Shown in pieces: positions 1 through 11,518 of a stretch of 64,000 nucleotides of DNA. This stretch comes from Blakeslea trispora (lineage: Eukaryota > Mucoromycota > Mucoromycetes > Mucorales > Choanephoraceae): assembly GCA_025331445.1 (NCBI GenBank), contig JAIWNE010000001.1:496001-560000 (forward strand). Reading direction: 5' to 3'. Positions within the stretch are counted from its first letter, which is position 1. The number at the start of each line of letters is the position of its first letter. Both the position numbers and the translations under genes were made by a program. The notes below the pieces were generated by a model. It was not told the DNA's origin. It saw nothing but the letters and a program-made list of their open reading frames with translations, and searched no databases.

Positions 1-1989
1 CTTGGATGTCCTTTGCTTAAACTCATCTGAATTGAAAAAGAACGTGTTGGCAGCTCAATTCGAAACAACCACTGAATTCACCTCTCTCTTACGTGCCAAT
101 ACACCTGTCTCTCGTATGATGACCACCTACACTCGCCGTGGTCCTGGTCAATCTTACCTTAAATCAGTCTTGTCAGAAAAGATCAATCAGCTACTCGAAC
201 ACCAAGACATGAACCTTCAGATTAATCCACTCAAGGTCTATGATGAATTCGTTCAATTGACAGAACAACAACATGGTGGTCAATTGCCCGAGCATATTCC
301 TCGAAGTGTAACTGCAGAAGTGGCCGCAGCCAACCCCACTGTCCAACAGATCATTCGTCCTCGTCTAGATCAATTGATGGCCATTGCTGATTCTTTCTTG
401 ACGACTATTATCGAATCATTAAATCAGGTGCCTTATGGTCTTCGTTGGATCTGTAAGCAAATTCGATCCCTGACTAAGCGTAAATATCCAGATGCCTCTG
501 ATCATGCTATTTCTTCATTGATTGGCGGTTTTTTCTTTTTACGGTTTGTCAATCCTGCTATTGTCACACCTCAGGCTTATATGTTGGTCGATGGTATTCC
601 TGGTAACAATGCTCGTACCACCTTGACTTTAGTAAAGTGACTATTTCGTTTATTCTACTTTTATGCTAACCCCCCTCTTCTATTTTCTTTAGCTTGCCAA
701 GATGCTTCAAAACCTGGCCAATAAGCCATCGTACGCCAAAGAGAGCTATATGATCCCCACCAATCCCTTTGTCGAACGCAACAAACAACGCACCAATCAA
801 TTTCTGACGGATCTCTGTGAGGTTGTTGATTTCTATGAACAGTTGGAAATGGATCAATATATGGCCTTGAGTAAAAAAGATATCATGATCAGCATCACAC
901 CCAACGAAATCTACAGTACGCTATCCCTCTTGCAACAGCATCTGACTGTGTTGGCACCGAAAGAAAAGGATCATCTTCGGGTGCTCTTGAGTGAGGTCGG
1001 CAGTATTCCTCCTCAAGTACCACGCAAAGAAAACAAGCCAATCGAGCTCCCCTTGTTTAGTCGATGGGAGATGCCGATTCAAGACTTGACGATGTCCTTG
1101 ATGAGCGAGAACAACATCACACAGAACGATATTCTCTATATGGAAGCCAAATCCATCTTTGTTCAGATCATCCGTTCTCTCCCTTACCTCTCCCGACCTC
1201 CTCTCAAGCTGCATGCGATTGCAGAGACAGCCGGTACAGCCAAAGATGCTCAGCTGGTCCACAAGGGCATCAAGGTCAAGGAAATGTTGCGTGAACTAGA
1301 AGAGGCAGGCGTGATTGATCGACGGGATGGTCATCATCTGTTGGTAGAGGAGATCACACATGAATTGGCTCATTTGGGTGATTTGAAGGTCAAGGTGACT
1401 CAGGAACTACATTCACTTGAGAATGTCTACAAGACGATCATTGATCACAACAACTATTTAAAGAGTCAACTGGAGAGTTATAAGGCTTACCTTCAGAATG
1501 TGCGTATGCAGAGTACAGTCACCTCAGTCAACAAGACAGTGGGTTTAGGTGTTGAGGTGGTTGATTCCAAAAAGAAGAATCAGACAAAGCAGACCGTTCA
1601 AGGTCCCTTTAAATATAGCCATCAACAGTTGGAAAAGGAAGGAATCATCAGTGAGACTGAGATACCGGAGCATCGACGAGGACAGACCTTTTTGACCATT
1701 TCTTCCCCTGTACCTGGTACCTTTATTATTGGATTAAACTATAAAGGAAGGGATAAGCCTATTTTGGAAATTGATTTGAAATTAGATGATTTACTTGAAA
1801 AGGTAAACAAAAAAGAAAACCGGAAGGATGTGTGTCTAGGGATTAAACTTTCTTTTTTTTTTGTTTCCATAGCAACAACATAATGTGCAAATATTGGATT
1901 TAGAATATCTTAAGCTCAATGTCAACAAGACTTTACAGCTATTAACAAAGACATTCATGTCAAGAAATAGAACTGGTTTCTTTTCTTAA
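1..1989 (+). CDS. IQGAP-type Ras GTPase-activating-like protein, C-terminal part (5' partial)
   Basis: Exons 2-631, 693-1802 and 1873-1989; the gene runs off the left edge. The reading starts inside a RasGAP domain: the FLRFVNPAIVTP motif of the GAP fold is encoded near 538-580. Exon 2 carries the long RasGAP C-terminal (IQGAP) region, and the last small exon supplies its final helix (NVNKTLQLLTKTF) before TAA at 1987. Introns are 61 and 70 bp with normal GT-AG ends, and phase is kept across both. IQGAP proteins scaffold actin, Cdc42/Rac and the cytokinetic ring; S. pombe Gap1/Sar1 also has this RasGAP plus C-terminal layout, so either an IQGAP scaffold or a Gap1-like Ras regulator fits. The arginine-finger region and any calponin-homology or IQ motifs lie outside the window, so GAP activity cannot be judged. 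Confidence 0.9.
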
Positions 1990-2033
1990 ATCCTGCCTTT
2001 TCTTAACAAAAAAAAAAGAAAATTGTATGTAAC

Positions 2034-2094
2034 TCTATTATTATTATTATTACTATTATTATTATTTACTATTACTATTATCATTATTATTGTT
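2034..2094. repeat. ATT/ACT-rich microsatellite
   Basis: Imperfect run of ATT units with scattered ACT and GTT units in the 3' flank of the IQGAP-type gene, between it and the small convergent gene at 2190. A simple-sequence repeat with no coding content. Confidence 0.85.
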
Positions 2095-2189
2095 ATTTTC
2101 TCGTTATAATGCTTTTTATATAAAAGATATATATGTTTATATTGAAATGTGTATACAATAAAAAAAAAAAGGATGGATGATACAATAAC

Positions 2190-2432
2190 TTAGATTTTAA
2201 ATTCACAAATAGGACACCAGCTCATCACGTGATATGTGTTATGAGCAAAGCAATAGTTCTTGGATACAATCTGAACAGCATGATAGGTCTGTTCAGCATG
2301 TAAGTCTTCATTGCATGATGTTAGCAGATAAGGTGAAAGTTCTGATGAACTGCCTATAGAAGCACGGGTATCTATCATGACTGTATCGACTGATAAAGGT
2401 GGTGGATCATCTTTGATTGTATTGGATGACAT
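2190..2432 (-). CDS. small hypothetical Cys/His-containing protein (80 aa)
   Basis: A single open frame of 80 codons read from ATG at 2432. An earlier in-frame ATG at 2486 would add a hydrophobic 18-residue leader encoded by a pyrimidine-rich stretch that looks like an intron end (ctttcttag just upstream of 2432), so the shorter start is preferred. The C-terminal half has two cysteines, several histidines and a terminal CPIC motif, a possible small metal site; I do not recognise the family. It lies tail to tail with the IQGAP gene, with about 200 bp between them. It could be the last exon of a longer gene or a chance ORF. Transcript data are needed to settle it. Confidence 0.4.
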   Translation of the reverse strand: MSSNTIKDDPPPLSVDTVMIDTRASIGSSSELSPYLLTSCNEDLHAEQTYHAVQIVSKNYCFAHNTYHVMSWCPICEFKI

Positions 2433-2564
2433 GTTGTAATTTACTAAGAAAGAAAAAAGAAAAGAAAGGAAAAAGGATATTCTCATCTAAATAACCATCC
2501 CAAGAAAACGAGAAATTTCCGTTCAACATCAAACTATTGTGTGTATTTAATGATATATACATCT

Positions 2565-4436
2565 TTATAATGATATTTTTCCTAGTTGACTGGTAAGCAA
2601 AAGATTTCGACCATACAGTACAAGGGATTCTTGTTGAAGTGTTTGATTCTGATGAAACAAGACCTCCAATTGATCTCTCAGCGCTTGCTCTTTCATCTTT
2701 TGTTCAAGAGAAGCCTGTTGAAGTTGCTTCTCAAGATGAGCATTGGCCTGATGACGATAGCGTGTCAGTTCCTCTTGGTGTGTCTCCCTTAGTCTCTCAG
2801 TCTCATATTCGAGCTCACTCATCTGGCTTGCCAGTTCTCGTAATTCTCGATGCATCCGTAAGGCATCAATATCATGCTGTCGCTTAAGTAACTTGCGATT
2901 CTCTTGTTTCCATTGCCTCTGTTCAATTTCAATTCGATCGGCTAGTTCTAAATAGTTGACTGTCTGTTTGCTAGGTTGTGAACTTGACAAGAAAACAAAT
3001 TCGATCCTGTTGATATCCTGAAAGAGATTTTTGGTGACTGCATCCTGTTGTTCCAGTTGATAGATCCGAGTCCTTAGGAGGGAAGCCTCGGTGGCGGCTG
3101 TCTCCAGTGCCAACTGATAGGCATGGTCCTTGGCTGCCTGCATCTCCGGATCACTCTGTCTCTCCAACTGTTGGATCTGTCGGGTCAAGGTCTGGTTGAG
3201 GAGTTCGAGTTGGATGAGTCGTTTGTTTTTCTCTAGCTTGATCGATTGGTATCGCTGTTCAGTCGATTTCAGTTCGTTTCTTAAGCTGACCAAGGCAAGT
3301 GATTGTCGCTTGCATTCACGGTCAAGATCGTTTGTCTGTCGTTCGGCTTCACGATACAGCAGTTGGATGGCTTCTTTTTCTCTGTCTTGATCGGATAGTG
3401 CTTCATCGGGTTGGAGAGGTAAGATCTTTTGAACGGATTCACGTAATCGAGCCGTCTGTTGCTTGTATCGTGTTCTCTGCTGTCTTACGTCTTCCAGCTC
3501 TTCCAACATACCTTCCATCTCTCTTCGCATCATCTCCAGTGTTGTCTCGTATTCTTCTTTTTCCTCTTGAGAATGCGTCAACATGGTAGTCAGTTGAGTG
3601 ACGTGTAGCTCTAGAGCCTCGATCTCTTGTTGTGGTGTAGACTTGTTCTTCTTTTTGTTTGAAAGGGCAGGGTAGTGATGGATGGATTGACGTGTGGTTT
3701 GCCTGATTCTTTTCATCAGCCATTTGGTGTCCTTTTCGAGCATCCTGTTCTTCAACAGGCTTCGATGAAGGGCTCGTAGTAGTTGAGTGATCGTTTCTTG
3801 ATCTTTTAGTCTCTTTTGTTTGTATTTTGCCATGGCCTGGTCATATTGTGTCTGCCAGGCATCCATCAGGCATTGGAGATCGATACCAAGGTCCACAAGG
3901 GCAGGATGGGATACACTTGTCTTGTTGAATTCTTGTATCATGGATTTCAGTCGATGAAGAAAGACAGTGGTAGGTAGATTGGATGGCTCTGGACTGGATC
4001 CGGTAGATGGCAAGGGTTGAGCTGAAAATAAGCTGTGAAGGATATGGTCATCCTTGTTGGCTTCATCAAACAAGACGTTTTGATAGCCTTCTCGTTTGAG
4101 TGGTAAGACAGCCTCATTGACTTTCTCTTGTTTATGTGATAGAAAGCTATTGATGCGTTTACTGATACGACAGAGGGGTTGGTTTCTCTTTTGTTTTTCA
4201 CTCAGTTGTTGTTGAAGGATCATCAGTTGGCTCTCTAGGCTGATTTCCTTTTTGATGTGCTGTTCTAGTTGTTGCTCCAATGCCTGTACTTTCTTCTCTA
4301 GTGAGCTGGGATGAGAATGTGATGTGATGACTGAAGAAGAAGAAGAGGAAGTGGAGCATCTTTTGGGACTAAATCCATCTTCATTTGAGTCGCTATCTTC
4401 AAGAAAGTTGGATGTATTTAGTGGAGTCAGTGCCAT
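2565..4436 (-). CDS. long coiled-coil protein (623 aa), function unknown
   Basis: Intronless frame of 623 codons from ATG 4436. The in-frame ATG at 4496 would add 20 Ser/Phe-rich residues of low-complexity DNA and is less likely. The first ~60 residues are polar with a serine run (disordered). From about residue 45 to the end the protein is almost continuously charged heptad-like sequence rich in Gln, Glu, Leu and Arg (for example LEQQLEQHIKKE and LERECKRQ-type segments), with a break around residues 150-190 that is Pro/Ser-rich. No catalytic motif is visible. A cytoskeletal or organelle-tethering scaffold is plausible from the architecture alone, but coiled coils match many families by composition, so no name is given. 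Reality as a gene is well supported by length in AT-rich DNA. Confidence 0.75.
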   Translation of the reverse strand: MALTPLNTSNFLEDSDSNEDGFSPKRCSTSSSSSSVITSHSHPSSLEKKVQALEQQLEQHIKKEISLESQLMILQQQLSEKQKRNQPLCRISKRINSFLSHKQEKVNEAVLPLKREGYQNVLFDEANKDDHILHSLFSAQPLPSTGSSPEPSNLPTTVFLHRLKSMIQEFNKTSVSHPALVDLGIDLQCLMDAWQTQYDQAMAKYKQKRLKDQETITQLLRALHRSLLKNRMLEKDTKWLMKRIRQTTRQSIHHYPALSNKKKNKSTPQQEIEALELHVTQLTTMLTHSQEEKEEYETTLEMMRREMEGMLEELEDVRQQRTRYKQQTARLRESVQKILPLQPDEALSDQDREKEAIQLLYREAERQTNDLDRECKRQSLALVSLRNELKSTEQRYQSIKLEKNKRLIQLELLNQTLTRQIQQLERQSDPEMQAAKDHAYQLALETAATEASLLRTRIYQLEQQDAVTKNLFQDINRIEFVFLSSSQPSKQTVNYLELADRIEIEQRQWKQENRKLLKRQHDIDALRMHRELRELASQMSELEYETERLRETHQEELTRYRHQANAHLEKQLQQASLEQKMKEQALRDQLEVLFHQNQTLQQESLVLYGRNLLLTSQLGKISL

Positions 4437-4612
4437 GATGGTTAAAGAAAAGTGAAAAGAATGAGAAAGAGAGAGAGAAAGAAAGGGGGAAAACAAGGTT
4501 GCATATTTGCCAATACTATAAAAAACAGAAAGGGCCCTAGATACATGATGTCTCCTTTAAATCATCATTGTTGATCCCATACAAAAAAAAAACAATATTT
4601 TATTATTATAAT

Positions 4613-5519
4613 TTAAAGCTTAGGAGCCAAACGATGAAAGGGAACATTCAAGAGACTGATGATTTCTCGGTACATCTATTATAAGGTATTTAGTAAGCGT
4701 GTATATACTAGGCTTGTTATTCTCTATTTACCTCATCTTTTAATTGTTTATAGACAATACCAGATTTAGCTTTAGGAGCCCACGTTAAGGCAAGTTCTTT
4801 AGCCTTGGGTAACACTTGGTCTTGAGGGCAGATAATATCGACCAAATCTTGTTCAAGGGCTTCCTTGGCAGTGAAACGATGACCTTGAAGGACCATATCA
4901 CGGTAGGTCTTTGGGCTCATCTTGTAACGTAAGAGACCTGCCATACCGGGTGAAAGAGGTGAAGGAAGATCCACTTCGTTCATGCACATAAATCCACGAT
5001 CCGAGCGCATCACACGATAATCTAGCCAATCATAAGCATTTTCATTCTATAAGAAATTGTATATAAATTTACCATGAGCTAAAGCAAGCATACAACCACC
5101 TGCAAATGCGTGCCTGAAAACAACCATCATCATCAGTGATCTTATATTGTCTCTCTTTTTTTTTCTCTTTCTTTTTACCCATTAATGGCAGCTACAGTAG
5201 GTATACAGAAGGTAAGGAAACGTTTCAAGACAGAAAGATAAATGTCCATAAAAGGCTGATAACGAATGGCGTGCATTAAATCTAAACCATTACTGAAAAT
5301 CTTATCGTTGCCAACAGTAACAAGAGCCATGTCAACAGGCTTTTCAGAGGCAATGAAGATATCTTCTACAGTCTGAAGTGCCTTTAATAAGGCTTGACAG
5401 AATTCGGTGGTGAATCGGTTATCTTTGTGATGCAAATGAAGAATGAAAAGAGGTCCTTCTTGAGACAAGGTCATCCAGTGACGCTCATTGTCAGGAATAG
5501 CTAATGGGAAAGAAGACAT
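4613..5519 (-). CDS. peroxisomal enoyl-CoA isomerase/hydratase family protein (244 aa)
   Basis: Exons 5179-5519, 5073-5113, 4732-5021 and 4613-4675 (735 nt). Crotonase fold: the second exon restores the oxyanion-loop motif NGHAFAGGCMLALAHDYRVM, followed by MNEVDL, where the Glu matches the catalytic residue of plant and fungal delta3,delta2-enoyl-CoA isomerases. The last exon ends in PKL, a plausible C-terminal peroxisomal targeting signal. Such isomerases shift double bonds so that unsaturated acyl-CoAs can enter beta-oxidation. For the second intron an earlier AG would cause a stop; the AG at 5022-5023 keeps the conserved DYR, which fixes the model. Best guess is an ECI-like isomerase; a hydratase acting on short or branched substrates is the alternative. 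Confidence 0.85.
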
Positions 5520-5726
5520 ACTTTTTTTTTAAGAAAAAAGGACAACAAAAGAGGGAAAAAAAAGAGCGTCTCTTCTTGGTGCCTAAATTATAGCCAAAAA
5601 AAAAAAAAATTCACATGAATGCGCTGACAAACCCTACTTTGATGGATATCTCAATAAACTTTTTATGCGAATAAAATCTGACTAATTGAATTCCAGGAAT
5701 TTAAACAATAATTAAAGATCACATGA

Positions 5727-7134
5727 TCAAGTCAAAAAGACCTTGACATTAGGCTGGTATAGAGTCATATGCTTCTTTTGTCTGTTATCCTCAAATTCAC
5801 CATACCGTTCCAAAAAGTCCGTATACCGAATCGATCGCACACTCTTTTCGTTTCCGGGTTTCGATCCATAACAGGTCAGCATATACATGTCTCGAAGTAA
5901 CTCAAAATCAGTAGGAAACATCACATCGTACCAACCGGGTTTCATCAGATAGGTAGGAGAAGGTATCATGATGCCATTCAGTTCTGTCTGAACAAGAGGC
6001 GCATTCACTCCCTTCATGGTATGGGACAGAGCATCATAGTCTGTCAAGATTAAGCGATGTCGAGGAAAGTACTGGCTCAAGATTTCCATAAATTCAAACA
6101 GACGTGTTGGTATAAATTCAGGATGTGTCAGGTCTTTGTGATGAGAAGGTGTAAGCCAGTGTTGAAAGCGATGATACCAGTTGGATCGACCTAATGGTTG
6201 AGGATGTTGACGATGGTTGAGTTTCTTGCGTAAGGCCAGATAGCGCAAGATGACAGGGTCTTTGGTGGGCTCAAATATTTCTCGGTATTGATGATCCGGA
6301 CCTACACAGACAAGTCCCTGGTATGGTTTCGAGGTTTCTAGATGATAGCGTATCACATCATGTGCAAAATGATTCTAAAGCAAACAATAATCAGTCATCT
6401 CTATAAGGCTATGTTGATTCAAGCCCTACAATCACTTTCATGCCTAAAAAGAAACACTGCTCAGTCACAAGCGTGTTCCAATCAAAGATATCGATATTCA
6501 ACACATTGACTGTATTCCGATGATCGTTTTGTTGCTGTAGAAACGTAGGCGATACCTTTCGGTTGGGTAGCTCAATCATGTTGTATTGAGTTCGTTTATA
6601 GACAGACGGTTCATACCGTTGAATGTAGTCCAAGATATGTGTCATCAATCGACCATGTTTGCCTCCTATTTCATATATAATCAAATCTTTATGTGGATAC
6701 AACTTGAGCTTATATTCAGAGACCATATAGCGTGCAATGGCATGCGCATACCAAGGCTTATATATATATATATAAAAAGAAATGAATGAGCCTATACAAC
6801 TAAGGTTACAACCCTCTTTCCTTACTTTAAATAATTCTGTGTTGGAGAACCGAAGTCGAGATGTAGGATAGACTTCACGATCCTCATGACCTTGCTTCAT
6901 TGTATATTGTTTGTTGGTTGCATAGAAACCATAATGAGGATTGTACAGTGAGTCATCGAGAAAGTCACGCACAAGCATCTTGGAACCCACAGGTGGTAGA
7001 TTGGTATTTTGAGTGTGTTGCTTGAGTTCGTTTCGGTTGGCTTGACTCGAGGTCGTCAGTCCTTTGGCAATCTGAAGCCAACGTATTGAATTCACTCGAG
7101 ATTGTCGAGAAAGTAGTGATCGTGTTGTCAGCAT
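5727..7134 (-). CDS. MidA/NDUFAF7-type mitochondrial methyltransferase (427 aa)
   Basis: Exons 6826-7134, 6430-6756 and 5727-6374 (1284 nt). The first ~26 residues are Arg/Ser/Leu-rich without acids, typical of a mitochondrial presequence. Family features are VRDFLDDSLYNPHYGFY near the N terminus, the SAM-binding stretch IIYEIGGKHGRLMTHILDY, CFFLGMKVINHFAHDVIRY across the second splice junction, and LILTDYDALSHTMKGVNAP. In animals NDUFAF7 dimethylates an arginine of the complex I subunit NDUFS2, and filamentous fungi retain complex I, so the role is plausible here. The second donor (GTAGGG, with a CTGAT branch site) was chosen because it rebuilds the HFAHDVIRY block. The sequence is diverged from the canonical GxGxG motif, so substrate is an inference. 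Confidence 0.8.
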
Positions 7135-7323
7135 AATTGTAGAAATGAACAAGAGAGTGAGGAGTGAGAAATAGGTCAGGTCTGCCCTCAGTCTTCATAA
7201 GCGGAGATTCAATGTGTGTCATTCTTTGCATGATGCTTTTTTTTTTTTAAAAAAAGATATGTTTCTTTATTGCTCAAGTCAAGGCATAATACTTCCAAGT
7301 ATATCCATGCTATGTTTTTTTTA

Positions 7324-10300
7324 CTATGAAGAATCACTGGATAGGGATGCAGTATCATGCTCTTTGTTACTACTAAACATCGATGTGTTCATTAAAGAAC
7401 CCTCAATCCAAGATGCAATGTGTGTATCGTTGTTGTATCCTTCAGAGGTATCTTCACTCAAATGTCGCTTAGAGGAATAGAGTTCTTCATCTTCATCCTC
7501 TTCTTCGTCTTCAGCAGCAGCAAGATGATGCATACCATCCATCGCAACTGAACCCGGTTTGGAATGACTCTCATTTTCCAGTGAAAGTGGCTCTATGGTG
7601 ATATTCAAATCTGATAACCGACGCACATCTCCTCCAAGCGGTAATCGATTCGAAAGGCAACTCTTTTCAAACTAAAAGTAGGAAGCTAGTCAGTCTCGCG
7701 AATTCAAATCATTTCTTTCATTACCTTTTCCATTTCATTTTCCATTCGCTCTTTCATATCATGGAATCCATACAGACATTCATGAATAAAGTCTGCAAGA
7801 TCTACCAAGAGAATGAGAATGAACAAATAAGAGAAAGAAAAACTAGTGAGCCCTACTTACTAAGAGGATTTGCGTCGTCTGATTGGTCTAATTCTAACTG
7901 AGAGTCTTCTTCCTCTTCCTCCTCTTCTTCTTCCTCTTCTTTTAATTTCTTTTCATCTTCAGCAATACCTTCCCAACCATCACCCAAATCAATCTTTTCA
8001 TTTGAGTGAGGATGAAGAGCATTATGAGCCTGATCATTCTGTTCCAAGAGAGACTCAATTCCACTTTCAATACCCATAATACGATCCAATGCTTCTTCTA
8101 CATCATCATCAATGGTATCAATAAAGCCTGTGACAGGTCCTGGAGCAATATGAACATCATAATACACATAGATCTGATCCTCAAAATCGATATAGAACAG
8201 ACAGGGCACATTCACATGGTTCTCTACTGCATAGAGACCAGCTGTAAATGCACACACACGTCCCTCAAAGGCAAATTTGACAAGTTGGTATTTGATGTTG
8301 TTTTGATCCACAGCTCTTTCTTCATCTGTATCACTGTCTTCTTCATCCTCTCCTATCCGCTTGCTCCAGTCAATCAGATAAGTCACGCCATTCCATGCAC
8401 AGGCCACAAAAAGATCGCAGCCTGGTTCGTCTTCTGTATCACTTTCACCTTCACTCCAACCATATTCACTATCACTTTCTTTATCTAGCTCTTCTGTTCC
8501 TTCACTTGACTCTTCTATCTCAGAAGTATCGCTGGTATCTGAATCGGATCCTGTGTGCTCTAGAGCATCCTTGTCTTGTTCATCATCACTGTTCTTATTG
8601 GAGTCATAATGAGCCTTGACTTGATTGCGTATGTATCCTACAAAAGAAGCCTTTGAAGAAGAACGAGAATTGAGCGATCCTTTTCTCGGTGTTGAAGAGA
8701 ATCGCAAATGAGATGTGTTGCTCATGGGTGTATGCGTGCCTGTACCTCCACTGCCATTGGTATTCTGTGTGTATCGAAATTGCTTCTGTTGATTGATTTG
8801 TAAAGTGGGTGCAGAGGGTTTAGTTGGCTGATTAGCGGAGGCATGGGATACATTGAGTGTAGCCAAACTAAACAGTTTATGGGTCACATAAAGATCCCGT
8901 TGAGAGATTGTCATTGTCTTTAGATCATAAATAGAAAATTTACCTATTCAAGAAGATTAACAAATAAAAAAAAAAGAGCTTTTTGCAACATGAGCACATT
9001 TGCAAAGATCTTACCATCCATACTTAACATGCCTACTTCACTTGTAGCACAAGATTCGCCTGATACATGTCGTTTACCCATCACAATCTCAGTAGCTACA
9101 GCACCACTCTCTATATCGTCACCATCCATTAGATCATCATTGCAATTCGTATCATGAGCCAACCAATTACGAACAATATAGTTGGATCGATTGAGTGGAC
9201 TATCTTCTGCTGAGGGATCCTTGACGATTTGGATCGCATGGTGTTCTTGTTCTGGTAATTGTTTACTTAGCAAATCTTTCACTTGAAGCTCTGTCTTGTC
9301 AGTAGGATGGAATGGTGTGGGTGTAGTGTGTGTAGTGTGTCGACTCTTTTGAGGGGTCATGTCCTTATTGTATCGTTGACCATCTTTGTCGATGATGGTA
9401 AAGGTATTGCCTGGCTGTGCTACTAACAAGAGAGGTTCATTGGGTCTATTTGGGTGTGTTGTTGTACAGAGAGAGCTAATCTGGCCATCAAAGACCCACA
9501 TCCTCTTGTCTAATAGCTGTATCTTTCGACTGTTGTCTTCCTTTACCATCTTTTTCTGTTGGTGCTGCACCATGCTAGCTAAACTAAGAAAGGAAGTAGA
9601 AGGAGATAAAGAGGCAAAGGAAGGTGCCTGAATGCCCTTGTAGAGTTCGTGTCCGGGTAAAGGATGGGATGATTGCTGTTGTTGTTGTGGTGGTGGTTGC
9701 TGAGGATCAGAAGAAACAAGTTGAAATGCGTGTAGAATACGATCTGTTCTTGCCAATATCAATTCATTGAGATGATCATTATCGATATCAGCAATCAATA
9801 TTTTATTGACATTCACAGGTACTTTTAGAGTGATATTCGGTCTCTCAAGATCAAAAATTTGAGGTGAATTAAACACGTTGTCATGCTGTTGACTCTGTTG
9901 CTGTGGTTGAGGTCTGTGTTCTTCTGCATTCATCGGAATGGGTCCAGTAGACATCATACGTTTAAATGCCTGTACACTGGCTGTGTCCGAAGAACGTCGA
10001 CCCCCCTTAAGATAATCTTCTACCGAGATATGTTGATCTGTATTGACTCGTCTATTGGAAGCGATATCAAAAACGTGAGCATGTCCTTCTGCATTAATGA
10101 CAACCAATGAATTCTAAAGAAAGATTCGTTCAACCACAAGCCTTTCTTTTTTTTTATGTGTGCGTCTCTTTTTTTCCTAACCTTGCCAGTATTTTGAACA
10201 TCACCTATAGCAATACAAGTGATCTAATACAATGTTACACAACTCACTTTCTTTGGAGGGACTATCATAGGAGTATCTTACAGTGCCTAAACCTCGACAG

Positions 10301-10540
10301 ACATAAGAAGGAAAGCCGTCTCCACAATGACCTTTGAAAATAGCAAGATCACCGTTCAAGTTGCCGACTGCAAACTCGTTTTCCTGATAAATTTAAAGAA
10401 CATCAATAATTTGCTTCCGAAAAGAGAGAGGTCATTGTCTTTACGCCATCGTTATCAACATCGCCAATCACAAGAGCATGAGGATTCATGTTTCCCGAAA
10501 AAGACCATTTCAGTCTTTTTACAAGTGAAATGGTTCGCAT
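7324..10540 (-). CDS. ITFG2-like FG-GAP/beta-propeller protein (948 aa)
   Basis: Exons 10445-10540, 10282-10383, 10182-10223, 9015-10113, 7861-8943, 7725-7801 and 7324-7671 (2847 nt). The N terminus reads MRTISLVKRLKWSFSG..., followed by ALVIGDVDNDGENEFAVGNL, then ITCIAIGDVQNTGKNSLVVI and LIADIDNDHLNELILARTDR. This order of FG-GAP-like repeats matches animal ITFG2, whose first residues are MRSVS. ITFG2 is part of KICSTOR, which anchors GATOR1 at lysosomes for amino-acid control of mTORC1. The fungal protein is about twice as long as the animal one because of disordered Ser/Gln/Asp/Glu-rich insertions (for instance the acidic region encoded at about 7900-8560). The acceptor for the 77-nt exon could alternatively lie 9 nt downstream. 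Family call is confident; KICSTOR membership is inferred. Confidence 0.85.
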
Positions 10541-10826
10541 AATCAACAAACGTGTTTACAAAACAAGAAGAAAAAAAAATAGGTAAAAAAAAATTGGCTC
10601 AGTCAAATCGAATGAGCTTTAGTCTCTTACAAACAACAAGCTATTTTTTGTTAACTATCCCTCTCTTCTCTTTTCTTTCTCACTATAGACTTTATGAAAG
10701 CAAATGTCTAATAAAGACGTACATGGTGTATTCTTGATGAAGTACTGTACAAATTCATCTTTTTATTATTGTTATTATTTGTTCATATATGACACTGAAA
10801 ATATGCAATCAACTCAATTTTTTTTT

Positions 10827-11518
10827 TTACCAATGCAAGAAATGCGTAGGACATTCATAACCAGTTGGGTTCTTTTCCAAGTATTTCTAGTGCATAAAAA
10901 AAGAAAAGTCAACATGGTTGTATTCTATGGATAGTACTTTACTGTTATTTCTCTCTTTTTTCTCTTTACCTGATGATAAGTTTCAGCGTCATAAAAGATA
11001 CCAGCAGGAATAAGTTCAGTAACAATCTGCTTGCCCTTAAAGTGCTTTTCTTGTACTTCAGCTGTCACTTTCTCGGCCACTTCCTTTTGTTCATCTGAAT
11101 GATAGAAAATAGCACTTCGATATTGAGTACCTCTATCAGGACCTTGAGCATTCAGTTGTGTAGGATCTATCAAGCATCATCAATAGACTGTTTCTCATTA
11201 CAAAAACCGTGTCATATACCATGCATTCTATAAAAGAATTCGACCAAAGAAGCATAAGACACCTTGGCAGGATCAAAGTCTATCTCGACAGCTTCAGCAT
11301 GGTTGGTTGTGCCCGAACAGACTTGTCGGTAATTGGGATTCTCAGTGTTGCCACCGATATAGCCAACTTTACACTTGATATCAAATTGCTTAAAATGCTT
11401 GTTGTAAATGTGTTCAACGCCCCTATAACATGCAAGTCAGTTCATGCATGAATAATGAAATTCGAGAGATAATCAACCAGAAGCATCCAGCAGCAAAAGT
11501 AGCTTTTTCAGTAGTCAT
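10827..11518 (-). CDS. msrA: peptide methionine sulfoxide reductase A (166 aa)
   Basis: Exons 11478-11518, 11220-11422, 10970-11166 and 10827-10886 (501 nt). MsrA reduces the S-epimer of methionine sulfoxide in proteins using thioredoxin. The catalytic GCFWG motif is split by the first intron, with Cys at residue 11 or 12. Further blocks are [35 protein letters not shown] and [11 protein letters not shown], and the last exon gives [18 protein letters not shown], close to the usual C terminus. Length is normal for the family. No mitochondrial leader is visible, so a cytosolic protein is expected. The 5' end lies about 1.36 kb from the divergent farnesyl diphosphate synthase gene. Confidence 0.93.

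Noticed and set aside
7135..7152. Longer start (TTG at 7152) for the MidA/NDUFAF7-type gene
   Set aside because: Non-ATG start; ATG 7134 already yields a good mitochondrial presequence.
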